A DNA stretch of 32,782 nt. Source: Oligoflexia bacterium. Its GTDB lineage: Bacteria; Bdellovibrionota; UBA1018. Positions 1 to 6,339 of this stretch are shown in pieces. Every line of letters starts with the position of its first letter. Position 1 is the stretch's first letter. The DNA lies in the NCBI GenBank assembly GCA_903858195.1, contig CAIOHW010000203.1:1-32782 (forward strand), read 5' to 3'. The translations under genes and the position numbers were made by a program. The notes under the pieces are model-generated. The model saw only the letters and a list, made by a program, of their open reading frames with translations. It ran no database searches and was not told the origin of the DNA.

Positions 1-782
1 GTGAAGGACCTCGCCTCGCGTTCGGCTTCATCCGAGTGCTCTTCGATCAAGCCATACTCGGCTGCGATCATCTGCACGTCGGCCGTCGCCGGAAGCGACG
101 CACCATAGACCTCGATGACCTCGGCAGTCACCCGATGGGGGCCCTCTTCGTGGAATTCCAGCGAGCACCGAATCCAGTCGCCCGCCTGCGCCCTTCCGGC
201 CCCCATGGGCAGATAGACCTCCTCGCGGGCGCGCTTGCGTTCGTAAACGACGAATCCACCACGTGCCGACCCCCTGCCAGGCGACTGCATCGGACTGTAG
301 CGACCCACAAGCTCCCGAAAGCGGTGCTCAAGCACCACGAGCTTTCGGATCTCGCCTCGGCTGCCGATTTCGACTTCGACGCGGTCCCCATGGAACGTGC
401 TGTCAGCCAGGTGCGGGGGAAGAAAGAGGTCCTCGAGCTTGCGGTTCTCGAACTGAACGAACCCAAACCCCTTGCGATTCTTGTCGACCGTACCCCGGAG
501 CGTGCGGCCCTCCAGGCCCTGCGAAGCGCGGGCGGGCCTTCTCCCCGGACGCTCCGGCCGCTCCGGGCGCCTCGAGTGGCGCTCCTTTCGTTCTGGGCGC
601 TCTGGTCGCTCCTGCCGCCCGGTCGCTGCCGGCGGTGAAGCGCCCTGCCCACCGAACGAGTGAACTTTTCCCGACCGGTCCTTGAACGAAAAGCCAGAAC
701 CCGAAGCGGGAGGCCTCTTGCTGGAAGAGGACTCTCGTTTCGGGTTCTTGGAGTGCTTTGGGGGTTCGGATCGCTTGGGCAT
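1..782 (-). CDS. rnr: RNase R, N-terminal part (runs off left edge)
   Basis: This is the first 260 codons of a 3'-5' exoribonuclease of the RNB/RNase R family, which degrades structured RNA in the cytoplasm. The frame starts at an ATG at 782-780 and stays open to base 1, so the catalytic RNB and S1 domains lie outside the window. Residues 1-90 are a basic, low-complexity tail with repeated R-P-E-R units. Residues 95-135 form a cold-shock OB fold with the GFGFV motif (residues 105-109), then D118 and a HGDRVEVE stretch. A second OB-like block follows (GGFVVYERKRAREEVYLP near 175-192), ending in a Leu/Ile-rich helix typical of the run-up to the RNB domain. No convincing ribosome-binding site precedes the ATG. 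The order of the two OB folds is characteristic of RNase R. RNase II is less likely because of the basic extension. Confidence 0.85.
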   Translation of the reverse strand, partial: MPKRSEPPKHSKNPKRESSSSKRPPASGSGFSFKDRSGKVHSFGGQGASPPAATGRQERPERPERKERHSRRPERPERPGRRPARASQGLEGRTLRGTVDKNRKGFGFVQFENRKLEDLFLPPHLADSTFHGDRVEVEIGSRGEIRKLVVLEHRFRELVGRYSPMQSPGRGSARGGFVVYERKRAREEVYLPMGAGRAQAGDWIRCSLEFHEEGPHRVTAEVIEVYGASLPATADVQMIAAEYGLIEEHSDEAEREARSF

Positions 783-831
783 GGTATGCCAAGTTTACCT
801 GAAAGGCTTCCCCGACACCAACCGAGACCGA

Positions 832-1446
832 TTAAATCCCGCGGGTTCGGAGCACCTTGAGCTGCACGTTGCGGGTCTCGTAGCAGTTCTTCTGGATGCT
901 CATGCCCACGCGGAGCTGACCGGTCTGACTCACGGTGATCATCTGTCCGATGGGTAGGTCGAAGTAGCCGTCGTTCACGGACCCCTTCATGACCGAACTC
1001 GCGTTCTGTTCGTTACTGCAGTCACCGATGAACACGCCCCAACCGATATCTCCGTAGCGAATCTCGCCCATGAGCTCGACCTGGTCGCCTGCAAGCAACT
1101 GGGGTCCCCACCAGGCGTACTGCGTCTGAGCGGCGCTCGGCAGATAAGGAATATTGGACTGGCCCGAGTAACTCACCGCCGGCAGCAGGTTGCAGTAGCG
1201 TACGTCATGCGTGGCGCTATAGGGCTGCGGCAGGCTGCACTGATCATTGGTGTAGCCGTAGTTGTGCGAGCCCGGCATGCACTGCCGAAGGTAGGGGTTG
1301 TACACCTGGCCCACGGGACACTGGGGCGTGGGAGGAATCGGCGGCACGGGATTCACCCAACCGTCGTTGCCCGAGTTGTTTCCGCAGGCTGCGGCCAAGG
1401 ATCCGGCAACCATCATGAGTGAAAGCTTCTTCATTGCTTTGAGCAT
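832..1446 (-). CDS. Small Cys-rich lipoprotein, unknown function
   Basis: A 204-residue predicted lipoprotein. The start at 1446 has a GGAG five bases upstream, better than the ATG at 1467 (no ribosome-binding site) or the one at 1434. A short basic N-region (K3, K6, K7) and a hydrophobic core lead into the lipobox LAAAC, giving lipidation at Cys21. The mature protein begins with an Asn/Gly-rich stretch and a Pro-rich linker (PVPPIPPTP), then a Cys- and Tyr-rich part (C-P-V-G-Q-V-Y-N-P-Y-L-R-Q-C). The C-terminal half looks like a beta sandwich. I recognise no family. It is probably anchored in the cell envelope. It reads in the same direction as RNase R but is separated from it by 49 bases. 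Confidence 0.75.
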   Translation of the reverse strand: MLKAMKKLSLMMVAGSLAAACGNNSGNDGWVNPVPPIPPTPQCPVGQVYNPYLRQCMPGSHNYGYTNDQCSLPQPYSATHDVRYCNLLPAVSYSGQSNIPYLPSAAQTQYAWWGPQLLAGDQVELMGEIRYGDIGWGVFIGDCSNEQNASSVMKGSVNDGYFDLPIGQMITVSQTGQLRVGMSIQKNCYETRNVQLKVLRTRGI

Positions 1447-1555
1447 ATAAACTCCGTTGCCACCCATTGTTCACGCAGTGTGCCAAAGGCCCTGGGCCCT
1501 AGAACGCGTAAAAATGGCAACCGAAGCCCCAAACCCAGGACAGGGTGTCTAAAGT

Positions 1556-2062
1556 CTAGACAGCTGACCAGTAGTAGACGCCGCCCTGGCCGCGAGACTC
1601 AGTGATGTGCACCTCGATCCCGAGCACCAGGCCCTGGAGCAGGGCCGGGTCAAGCCTCTGCCTGAACCGGTCACAAAACTCCTGCGCCAGAGTCTCGGTG
1701 GCGATGTTCTCAAGGGGAAGCAGCACGACCTCTTCCGAAGGAATGACATAGCGCTTGCCGCAGAGCCTGAAATCGAGCTCGCTTGCACTCCTCGAGTCCA
1801 CCTTAAAGTGAGGGCAATTCTCGGCCAGAAGCAGGCGATCATCCCACTCCTTGCACTGGGCGTTGAGGGCGGTCTTGACCACCCCGAAATCGAGAAAGGA
1901 TTTAAAACCGATCTCCGAAAGATCGAGTGCCACGGTCACCTGGAAGTTGTGGCCATGCAGCCGCTCCTTGGTGCCGTCCGGAAATACGGTCATATGTGCA
2001 GCTGAAAACTTGTGCGCGTCCTTGCCTACGTAAATGCGGTGGCGAGAAATTCGAGCATTCAT
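1556..2062 (-). CDS. 6-pyruvoyl-tetrahydropterin synthase / QueD family protein, atypical active site
   Basis: A 168-residue member of the PTPS/QueD (COG0720) family, which acts on dihydroneopterin triphosphate. The zinc ligands are visible: H23 in FSAAH and H36/H38 in RLHGHN. Glutamates that normally help hold the pterin are present (E123 in ATETLA, E155 in VHITES). The active site is unusual. The Cys expected four residues before the first His of HGH is K32, with a Glu at position 33. The Asp-His pair of the catalytic triad reads D74-D75. A Glu in place of the Cys recalls the Plasmodium-type PTPS-III, but I cannot assign a reaction. It overlaps the SDR gene upstream by ATGA, so the two are translationally coupled. 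The usual queC/queE neighbours are absent from the window. Confidence 0.8.
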   Translation of the reverse strand: MNARISRHRIYVGKDAHKFSAAHMTVFPDGTKERLHGHNFQVTVALDLSEIGFKSFLDFGVVKTALNAQCKEWDDRLLLAENCPHFKVDSRSASELDFRLCGKRYVIPSEEVVLLPLENIATETLAQEFCDRFRQRLDPALLQGLVLGIEVHITESRGQGGVYYWSAV

Positions 2063-2781
2063 GCGAGGACCCCTCCGTCGATGACAAAACTCTGTCCGGT
2101 GACGCCTGACGCGGCATCTGAAGCGAGATACGCGGCCATCTGGGCAATCTCGACAGGCTCGATAAACCGGCCGAGAGGGACGCTCGTCTTGAGCGAATCC
2201 TCCGTCATCCCGAGCTCAGACAAGCGTCCATGGGCCATGTCGGTTCGCGTCCAGCCCGGGCAGATCACGTTGACGGTGATCCGCCTCGAGGCGACGGCAT
2301 GAGACATCGAGCGCGTGAGCCCCAAAACTGCGTGTTTTGCCGCACAATAGGCCGTGGTATCAGGTACGCCCTTCAAGGCCAGCACGGATGCAATGTTGAT
2401 GATCCTGCCACCGTCATTCATCGAGGCCAGTGCGTACTTTGAAAAGTAGTATGAGCCATTGAGGTTCACATTGATGATCTCGTGCCAGCACGAGTCGTCA
2501 TCCTCGGGGGCGAGTGAATTGGTCCCGCCGAGCCCGGCATTATTGATCAAAACATCGATCTTTCCGAGCGCCGCGACCGCGGCCGAAACACCTGCTTTGA
2601 CCTGATCTCGATCCGCCACATTGCAGGCAAAGGCAAAATCAGGGTTTCCGTTTCGGGCGCCCTCCAGGGTGGTGGCACAGGCTGCCACCTTGAAGCCAAG
2701 CCCCTTGAAATGCTCCACCATCGCGAGACCCATGCCCCGTGACCCGCCCGTGATCAGAACGACCTTTTGTCTGGCTGCCAT
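2059..2781 (-). CDS. Short-chain dehydrogenase/reductase
   Basis: A 240-residue classical SDR of normal length, a cytoplasmic NAD(P)-dependent oxidoreductase. The cofactor motif TGGSRGMG spans residues 11-18 and NNAG spans 80-83. The catalytic set N106, S132, Y145 and K149 (Y-C-A-A-K) is complete, and ICPGWTRTDM is the usual post-catalytic loop. General similarity is to FabG-like 3-oxoacyl reductases, but its ATGA overlap with a pteridine-synthase homologue makes a pterin substrate (sepiapterin or dihydropterin reductase-like) an attractive alternative. That is inference from context. Its start codon lies only 22 bases from the divergent DUF423 gene. Confidence 0.85.
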   Translation of the reverse strand: MAARQKVVLITGGSRGMGLAMVEHFKGLGFKVAACATTLEGARNGNPDFAFACNVADRDQVKAGVSAAVAALGKIDVLINNAGLGGTNSLAPEDDDSCWHEIINVNLNGSYYFSKYALASMNDGGRIINIASVLALKGVPDTTAYCAAKHAVLGLTRSMSHAVASRRITVNVICPGWTRTDMAHGRLSELGMTEDSLKTSVPLGRFIEPVEIAQMAAYLASDAASGVTGQSFVIDGGVLA

Positions 2782-2795
2782 GTTGGGGGTATAAC
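2767..2795 (+). promoter_or_regulatory. Candidate sigma70 promoter of the DUF423 gene
   Basis: TTGTCT (2767-2772), a 17-base spacer and TATAAC (2790-2795) match the housekeeping consensus at 4/6 and 5/6. The predicted transcript start falls around 2802, at the ATG at 2804. The -35 box lies inside the 5' end of the divergent SDR gene. Seen in sequence only. Confidence 0.35.
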
Positions 2796-2803
2796 ACGTT
2801 TAA

Positions 2804-3169
2804 ATGACGAACTGGATTTCTGTGTCGACAGTGCTGGGCGGAACCTCGGTGATCTTGGGTGCATTTGCCGCCCACGGACTCGAAGGCCGCGTCGAAGAAA
2901 AAGCCATCGAATGGATGCGCACCGGCTCGCACTACCAAATGGTGCACGCCCTGGCGCTCCTGGGCTGGGCCCTCTGGCGTGCCGAGCGCGGCGGGCAGAC
3001 CTCCCCATTTGCGGGGTGGTGCTTCCTCGCGGGCACGCTCATTTTCTCGGGCACGCTCTACGCGATGACGTTCGGAGCACCGCGCTGGCTGGGCGCGATC
3101 ACCCCGATCGGAGGCTCACTGCTGATTGCAGCCTGGTTTGCCTTTGCCTATCAGGCGCTCAAGAGCTGA
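2804..3169 (+). CDS. DUF423 family membrane protein
   Basis: A 121-residue inner-membrane protein of the DUF423 (YgdD-like) family with four predicted helices. The N-terminal segment carries the family signature (G-A-F-A-A-H-G-L), followed by a Met/His stretch (YQMVHALALLGWAL), then segments around FAGWCFLAGTLIFSGTLYAM and PIGGSLLIAAWFAFAYQAL. The molecular role of this family is not known. No Shine-Dalgarno sequence precedes the ATG and a likely promoter ends only eight bases upstream, so the mRNA may be leaderless. The last 19 bases overlap the 3' end of the convergent FHA gene. Confidence 0.85.
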   Translation: MTNWISVSTVLGGTSVILGAFAAHGLEGRVEEKAIEWMRTGSHYQMVHALALLGWALWRAERGGQTSPFAGWCFLAGTLIFSGTLYAMTFGAPRWLGAITPIGGSLLIAAWFAFAYQALKS

Positions 3170-3750
3170 AAGGCCACCCAGGCAAAGCTTGCCACAGCGA
3201 TGCCGATGCTCCATCGGCGCATCGAGCGCTTCTCGAGCAATGCCCCGCGACGCTTCATCTTCTTTTCGAGCATCCGGTGCCTGCGGGAGTCCGCGCTATG
3301 AAGCTCACTTGAGAGATCGGAGTTTGCGAGCAAGAGGGTCGTAGACCCACCTTCTTGCGCGGGCTTTTGAACCTCGGTCGAGAGCGTGGCTTCGACCCCC
3401 TTCAGGGCAACGATTTTTCGGTACATCGTTGCATCCTGGCTGCCTGCAGGCTCATGCGCCTGCTGCTGGGTCAGGATCAGGCGCTGATCGCCGACCTTGA
3501 TCACATCATTCAAGAGCAGCCTTCTGCGGCGCTTGGGCATGATCGGCACGCGGTTGACCTGCGTGCGGTTGGTCGAATCGAGATCCTCGACAAAAATGTC
3601 GCTCCCCACGAGGTGGAAGCGGCAATGCACGCGCGAGATGAGGGGATCGTGATCGAAGCGCAGGCTTCCTTCGGATCGCCCGATGGTAAAGCCATCTGCA
3701 ATCGGAACGAACTTCTTGTTCTGGTCGTGATAGAGAAAAAGTGCGCGCAT
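3151..3750 (-). CDS. FHA-domain protein with C-terminal membrane anchor
   Basis: A 199-residue protein starting at the ATG at 3750, chosen because GAGGAG lies seven bases upstream; an in-frame ATG at 3810 lacks this. Residues 20-95 form a forkhead-associated domain, which binds phosphothreonine. It has the G-R-S turn (24-26), S39-R-V-H and D58-S-T-N-R-T with N66, close to the canonical GRS/SRxH/NGTxVN pattern, although Gly is replaced by Arg in the NGT position. A low-complexity Ser/Glu and basic linker leads to a single hydrophobic helix at about 180-198. It would be tail-anchored with the FHA domain in the cytoplasm. No kinase gene is adjacent, so its partner is unknown. Confidence 0.85.
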   Translation of the reverse strand: MRALFLYHDQNKKFVPIADGFTIGRSEGSLRFDHDPLISRVHCRFHLVGSDIFVEDLDSTNRTQVNRVPIMPKRRRRLLLNDVIKVGDQRLILTQQQAHEPAGSQDATMYRKIVALKGVEATLSTEVQKPAQEGGSTTLLLANSDLSSELHSADSRRHRMLEKKMKRRGALLEKRSMRRWSIGIAVASFAWVAFQLLSA

Positions 3751-3859
3751 CGTCGACTCCTCGCTCCCCTGATCTTGGGGGCCTGGTTTCAGCCTACGTA
3801 CCGCACCCATTCACAGTAACATCAGTGCAATCGCTGTAAATTGTGTCACCGCTGACGTG

Positions 3860-4813
3860 TCAGAGTCGACACACCCAGAGCGACCAAAGCGGCACTGTGA
3901 CGAGCGAGAGCGGGATACTGAGTCCCACCATCAGGCGCGCAAGCTCTGGCTCCAGTCCCTGATCAGCAGCCACCACGCCTCCGGTGATCTGCGAGGCCAT
4001 GGCAGCCTCCAGGAGCAGCGTTTGGAGCACGATGGGCTCCACCCCGCCTGCGGCACGCGCAAGCGCCGGATAAAGCGCGACCATGAGCGCCGGAAATGCA
4101 ACGAGCTTCAGGGCAAGCCCTGTGGCGAGCGGCATGCGGATGGCCTGCTTCTTTATGGCTCTCAGGCTCATCGACATCCCCACCGAGAGCAGTGCTGCAG
4201 GCGAAAGGCTCCAGGCCAGAGCTCCCAGCAGCGAATCCAGCCAGGCTGGAAACGGCACGCTCGAGAGCAACAGGGCCGAGACCAGCGCAATGAAGGCAGG
4301 AAAGCGAATCGGTCTGAGCAGAAACGAAAGGCCTGTGCCGGGACTCTTACGAGCATGGGGCGACACGGTTTGTGCAAATGGAACGCCCACAAGCGAGAGC
4401 ACGAGAAAACTTCCGAGCTGGTCTTGGAGCACTCCCGTTGGGAGCGCAGCAGGGCCGAGCACGGCCTCCAGAAGCGGAAGGCCAACAAACGAAGTGTTGC
4501 CCAGGCCCACGGTCATGACCAGCGCGCCCCAGACCGTGCGGCTCCATCCCATCGCGCGTGAAAGCAAAGTCACGACCATGAGTGCTAAGAAGAACTGGAG
4601 CCAGGGCTGGCTTGCCGGAAGCAGGATCTGCGGATCCGAAAAAGAGATGGAAGGAAGCGAGTGAATCTTGAGCAGCACGAGCGAAGGGAGCGCAACCCGG
4701 ATCACCCAGCGATTGAGCCACAGCGAGAGTGCAGCCGCCCTCCGCTCTCCCACGCGAGACTTTCGAAAGGCGTAGCCCGCAGCAAGCAAGGCGAGCAGAA
4801 TCGTGATCTTCAA
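3860..4813 (-). CDS. AEC (auxin efflux carrier) family transporter
   Basis: An inner-membrane carrier of about 317 residues with roughly ten hydrophobic helices, of the AEC/PIN-like permease family that moves small organic anions. Family features are the first helix with A-G-Y-A-F-R, the N-R-W-V-I-R-V-A-L-P-S segment, G-N-T-S-F-V-G-L-P in the first half, and the Ser/Met/Gln-rich A-A-M-A-S-Q-I-T segment near the end. I chose a TTG start at 4813-4811, which overlaps the stop of the upstream acetyltransferase gene (TTGA) and gives the normal short N-terminus. An ATG at 4891 in the same frame would add 26 charged residues that do not look like this family. The substrate cannot be read from sequence. 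Confidence 0.75.
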   Translation of the reverse strand: MKITILLALLAAGYAFRKSRVGERRAAALSLWLNRWVIRVALPSLVLLKIHSLPSISFSDPQILLPASQPWLQFFLALMVVTLLSRAMGWSRTVWGALVMTVGLGNTSFVGLPLLEAVLGPAALPTGVLQDQLGSFLVLSLVGVPFAQTVSPHARKSPGTGLSFLLRPIRFPAFIALVSALLLSSVPFPAWLDSLLGALAWSLSPAALLSVGMSMSLRAIKKQAIRMPLATGLALKLVAFPALMVALYPALARAAGGVEPIVLQTLLLEAAMASQITGGVVAADQGLEPELARLMVGLSIPLSLVTVPLWSLWVCRL

Positions 4814-5697
4814 ACTCCGTCGAGCCCCCAGAACCAGATGGCGCTCTCGGCAAGTCTTTCGGCGGAAGGACCCAAGGGTAGCATGAGGCACGCACTCTCA
4901 CGGACGGCAGTAGACCCGACTCGTGCCGAGAGGACTGAGCCCGGACCCATGATCTCGGCCGATGGGTCAATCGAATGGGCCCAGCGCATGATCATCGCGA
5001 GAGCTTCGCCCTCACCCCAGAATTCATGGAGCTGAAGGCCCAGATCCATGCCGCGTCCGAATGCCCCGTAGGCAACGAGTCTTCCTTGGCCGTCGAGCAC
5101 CCGGGCCCAGTGCGTGTTTTTATGCTCCGAGATCCACTCGCGGTCGGAGGGCACAAGCTCCACCCCTCCAGAGTGATCGCGGGCCTGCTGCATGAGCGGC
5201 AGAATCGTGGCGTCAAAGCCCTCTTCGAGCCTGAGCGCTGATGGAGCGCGCGAGCCCCCCTCGAGCAGAGGGGCAATCGGAGCTCGAAGCTGCACGCCCC
5301 GACTCTTGAAGCCGAGCCGACTGTATAAAGGAGAATCGGTTCCCCAAAGCACGACCGCATCGAGCTCGAGCCTGCGTGCCCGCTCGATGAGCGCCTCCAC
5401 CAGAAGGGAAGCCACTCCCTGACCTCGCAGGCTGGGGTGGGTGGCCACCCCCCCGACTCTGGCCACACGAAGCCTCGGGCCGCCCGGAACTTTCCAGACT
5501 CCGGTGACCAGTCCTGCGCAGGCGACGATCCCGTCGCCGGAGCGAACGGCAAGCCACTCGGCATCGGGCCGGTGCCTCCAGATCGGGAAGTCATCAAAAA
5601 AAGAGCTGCCCGCCGGGACGGGAAAACATTCGGCCAGCAGCCGCTCAACCGAATCAGCGCCAACCTTCTGAAGTCTGAAGTCTTCGGGGCTCGTCAT
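4810..5697 (-). CDS. GNAT family N-acetyltransferase
   Basis: A 295-residue cytoplasmic protein with one clear Gcn5-related acetyltransferase fold in its first half. The strand VGGVATHP (81-88) runs into the acetyl-CoA pyrophosphate loop RGQGVA (91-96) and a helix (SLLVEALIERARRLELDAVVLW). LYSRLGFKSRG (about 124-134) is the usual motif-B end of the fold. The second half (about 150-295) is a separate domain, recalling two-domain Eis-like enzymes, though I see no sterol-carrier signature. Acceptor substrate unknown. It is translationally linked to the transporter gene downstream, hinting at a shared small-molecule substrate (inference). Confidence 0.8.
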   Translation of the reverse strand: MTSPEDFRLQKVGADSVERLLAECFPVPAGSSFFDDFPIWRHRPDAEWLAVRSGDGIVACAGLVTGVWKVPGGPRLRVARVGGVATHPSLRGQGVASLLVEALIERARRLELDAVVLWGTDSPLYSRLGFKSRGVQLRAPIAPLLEGGSRAPSALRLEEGFDATILPLMQQARDHSGGVELVPSDREWISEHKNTHWARVLDGQGRLVAYGAFGRGMDLGLQLHEFWGEGEALAMIMRWAHSIDPSAEIMGPGSVLSARVGSTAVRESACLMLPLGPSAERLAESAIWFWGLDGV

Positions 5698-5764
5698 TTG
5701 AATCGATTATCTCCGGGACATGGGGATGCGTCACTCGGAACACGCCGGTCGGCACTTCATTCCC

Positions 5765-5779
5765 CGGCAGGATCTGCCG
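5765..5779. repeat. Short inverted repeat upstream of the RAMA-like gene
   Basis: CGGCAG and CTGCCG form a six-base inverted repeat with a three-base centre, 30 bases before the GTG start at 5809. It could be a small operator. It is also close to a GCCGATAG string, but no sigma28 -35 box sits at the right distance. Confidence 0.25.
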
Positions 5780-5808
5780 ATAGGTAAAAAGTCTGGAGGA
5801 ACGTTTGC

Positions 5809-6099
5809 GTGTCAAAAAAACATAAGTTCGATCTCACATGGCTTGTCCACCACGGCTATCTCAAGGATGGCCAGGACCTCTTCTTCGTGAGCGACCCGGC
5901 CAAGACCTGCAAGGTGGCCAAGCAGCCCAACGGGGAGTTCAAGGTCACTGTCGGAAAGGAGACCGTCACGGTCCACGCCTTTGCCCAGCGGTGCCTTGGA
6001 ATGGACCCCCCGGACCACGCTTCCAAGTGGTTCCGGACGGCTGAAGGAAAGACGCTTTATGAGCTCTGGCATGCGGAGGACTCGGTAGAAGCCGCGTAA
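5809..6099 (+). CDS. Small RAMA-like domain protein
   Basis: A 96-residue cytoplasmic protein starting with GTG, with GGAGGA eight bases upstream. Almost the whole chain resembles a RAMA domain (restriction enzyme and adenine methylase associated). It shows the opening G-Y-L-K-D-G-Q-D-L-F-F, a short beta stretch with V-T-V-G-K-E-T-V-T-V-H, a helix (AFAQRCLGM), and the closing W-F-R...G-K-T-L-Y-E-L-W. RAMA domains are usually fused to DNA-modifying or DNA-binding enzymes, so a stand-alone copy is unusual. The assignment is from pattern memory only and is moderate. It forms a single-gene unit ended by a strong terminator. Confidence 0.6.
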   Translation: MSKKHKFDLTWLVHHGYLKDGQDLFFVSDPAKTCKVAKQPNGEFKVTVGKETVTVHAFAQRCLGMDPPDHASKWFRTAEGKTLYELWHAEDSVEAA

Positions 6100-6129
6100 G
6101 TCCCCGAAACTCTGCCAGAAACCACTTAA

Positions 6130-6172
6130 GCAGGCCTCCTGGAAGAAATTCCGGGATGGCCTGCTTTTTTTT
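6130..6172 (+). terminator. Rho-independent terminator after the RAMA-like gene
   Basis: GCAGGCC (6130-6136) pairs with GGCCTGC (6158-6164). The stem continues inside as CCTGGAA/TTCCGGG closed by a GAAA tetraloop, with one bulged T. Eight T residues follow directly (6165-6172). It cleanly separates the RAMA-like gene from the flagellin block, and its T-run abuts a candidate flagellin promoter. Confidence 0.9.
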
Positions 6173-6174
6173 CT

Positions 6175-6201
6175 TAAGGTCTTTGGCCCTCGCTCCGATC
6201 T
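6175..6201 (+). promoter_or_regulatory. Candidate sigma28 (FliA) promoter of flagellin 1
   Basis: TAAGGTCT (6175-6182), an 11-base spacer and TCCGATCT (6194-6201) match the flagellar consensus TAAAGTTT-N11-GCCGATAA at 6/8 and 5/8, with the CCGAT core intact. A transcript from here would have a leader of about 130 bases. Confidence 0.55.
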
Positions 6202-6274
6202 GTTCTGTGGAAGCCGGAGAGCAAGCAGGGCAAGAAGCTCTGCAAAAGCAGTAAGCCCCCCGGTGGCCCCATAA

Positions 6275-6288
6275 GACCAAGGATGGTC
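6275..6288 (+). promoter_or_regulatory. Candidate CsrA-binding hairpin (upstream site), flagellin 1 leader
   Basis: GACC (6275-6278) and GGTC (6285-6288) close a six-base loop AAGGAT. This places the A-N-G-G-A core in a hexaloop, the arrangement preferred by CsrA/RsmA, and CAAGGATG agrees with the published high-affinity consensus RUACARGGAUGU. Confidence 0.5.
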
Positions 6289-6319
6289 GATCCCGACCCG
6301 CAAGGGCCGAGATGAACAA

Positions 6320-6339
6320 AACCTTCATGGAGGAAGGTT
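6320..6339 (+). promoter_or_regulatory. Candidate CsrA-binding hairpin covering the flagellin 1 ribosome-binding site
   Basis: AACCTTC (6320-6326) and GAAGGTT (6333-6339) form a perfect seven-base stem with the loop ATGGAG. The loop and 3' arm contain the Shine-Dalgarno sequence GGAGGAAGG, and the stem ends at the base before the ATG at 6340. Folding alone should limit translation, and a protein bound to the GGA would block it. Confidence 0.5.

Noticed and set aside
36..638. Open frame of 200 codons on the plus strand at the left edge
   Set aside because: It is antisense to the RNase R frame, whose OB-fold motifs are clear; the product has no recognisable features.
1547..1561. GTCTA/TAGAC inverted repeat at the end of the pteridine synthase gene
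   Set aside because: Arms of five bases without a T-run are too short to call a terminator or operator.
3857..4561. 234-codon plus-strand frame opposite the AEC carrier
   Set aside because: Very rich in Arg, His and Gln, as expected from the complement of a membrane-protein gene; no ribosome-binding site.
5776..5783. GCCGATAG resembling a sigma28 -10 box before the RAMA-like gene
   Set aside because: Nothing like TAAAGTTT lies 11 bases upstream (the sequence there is TCATTCCC).
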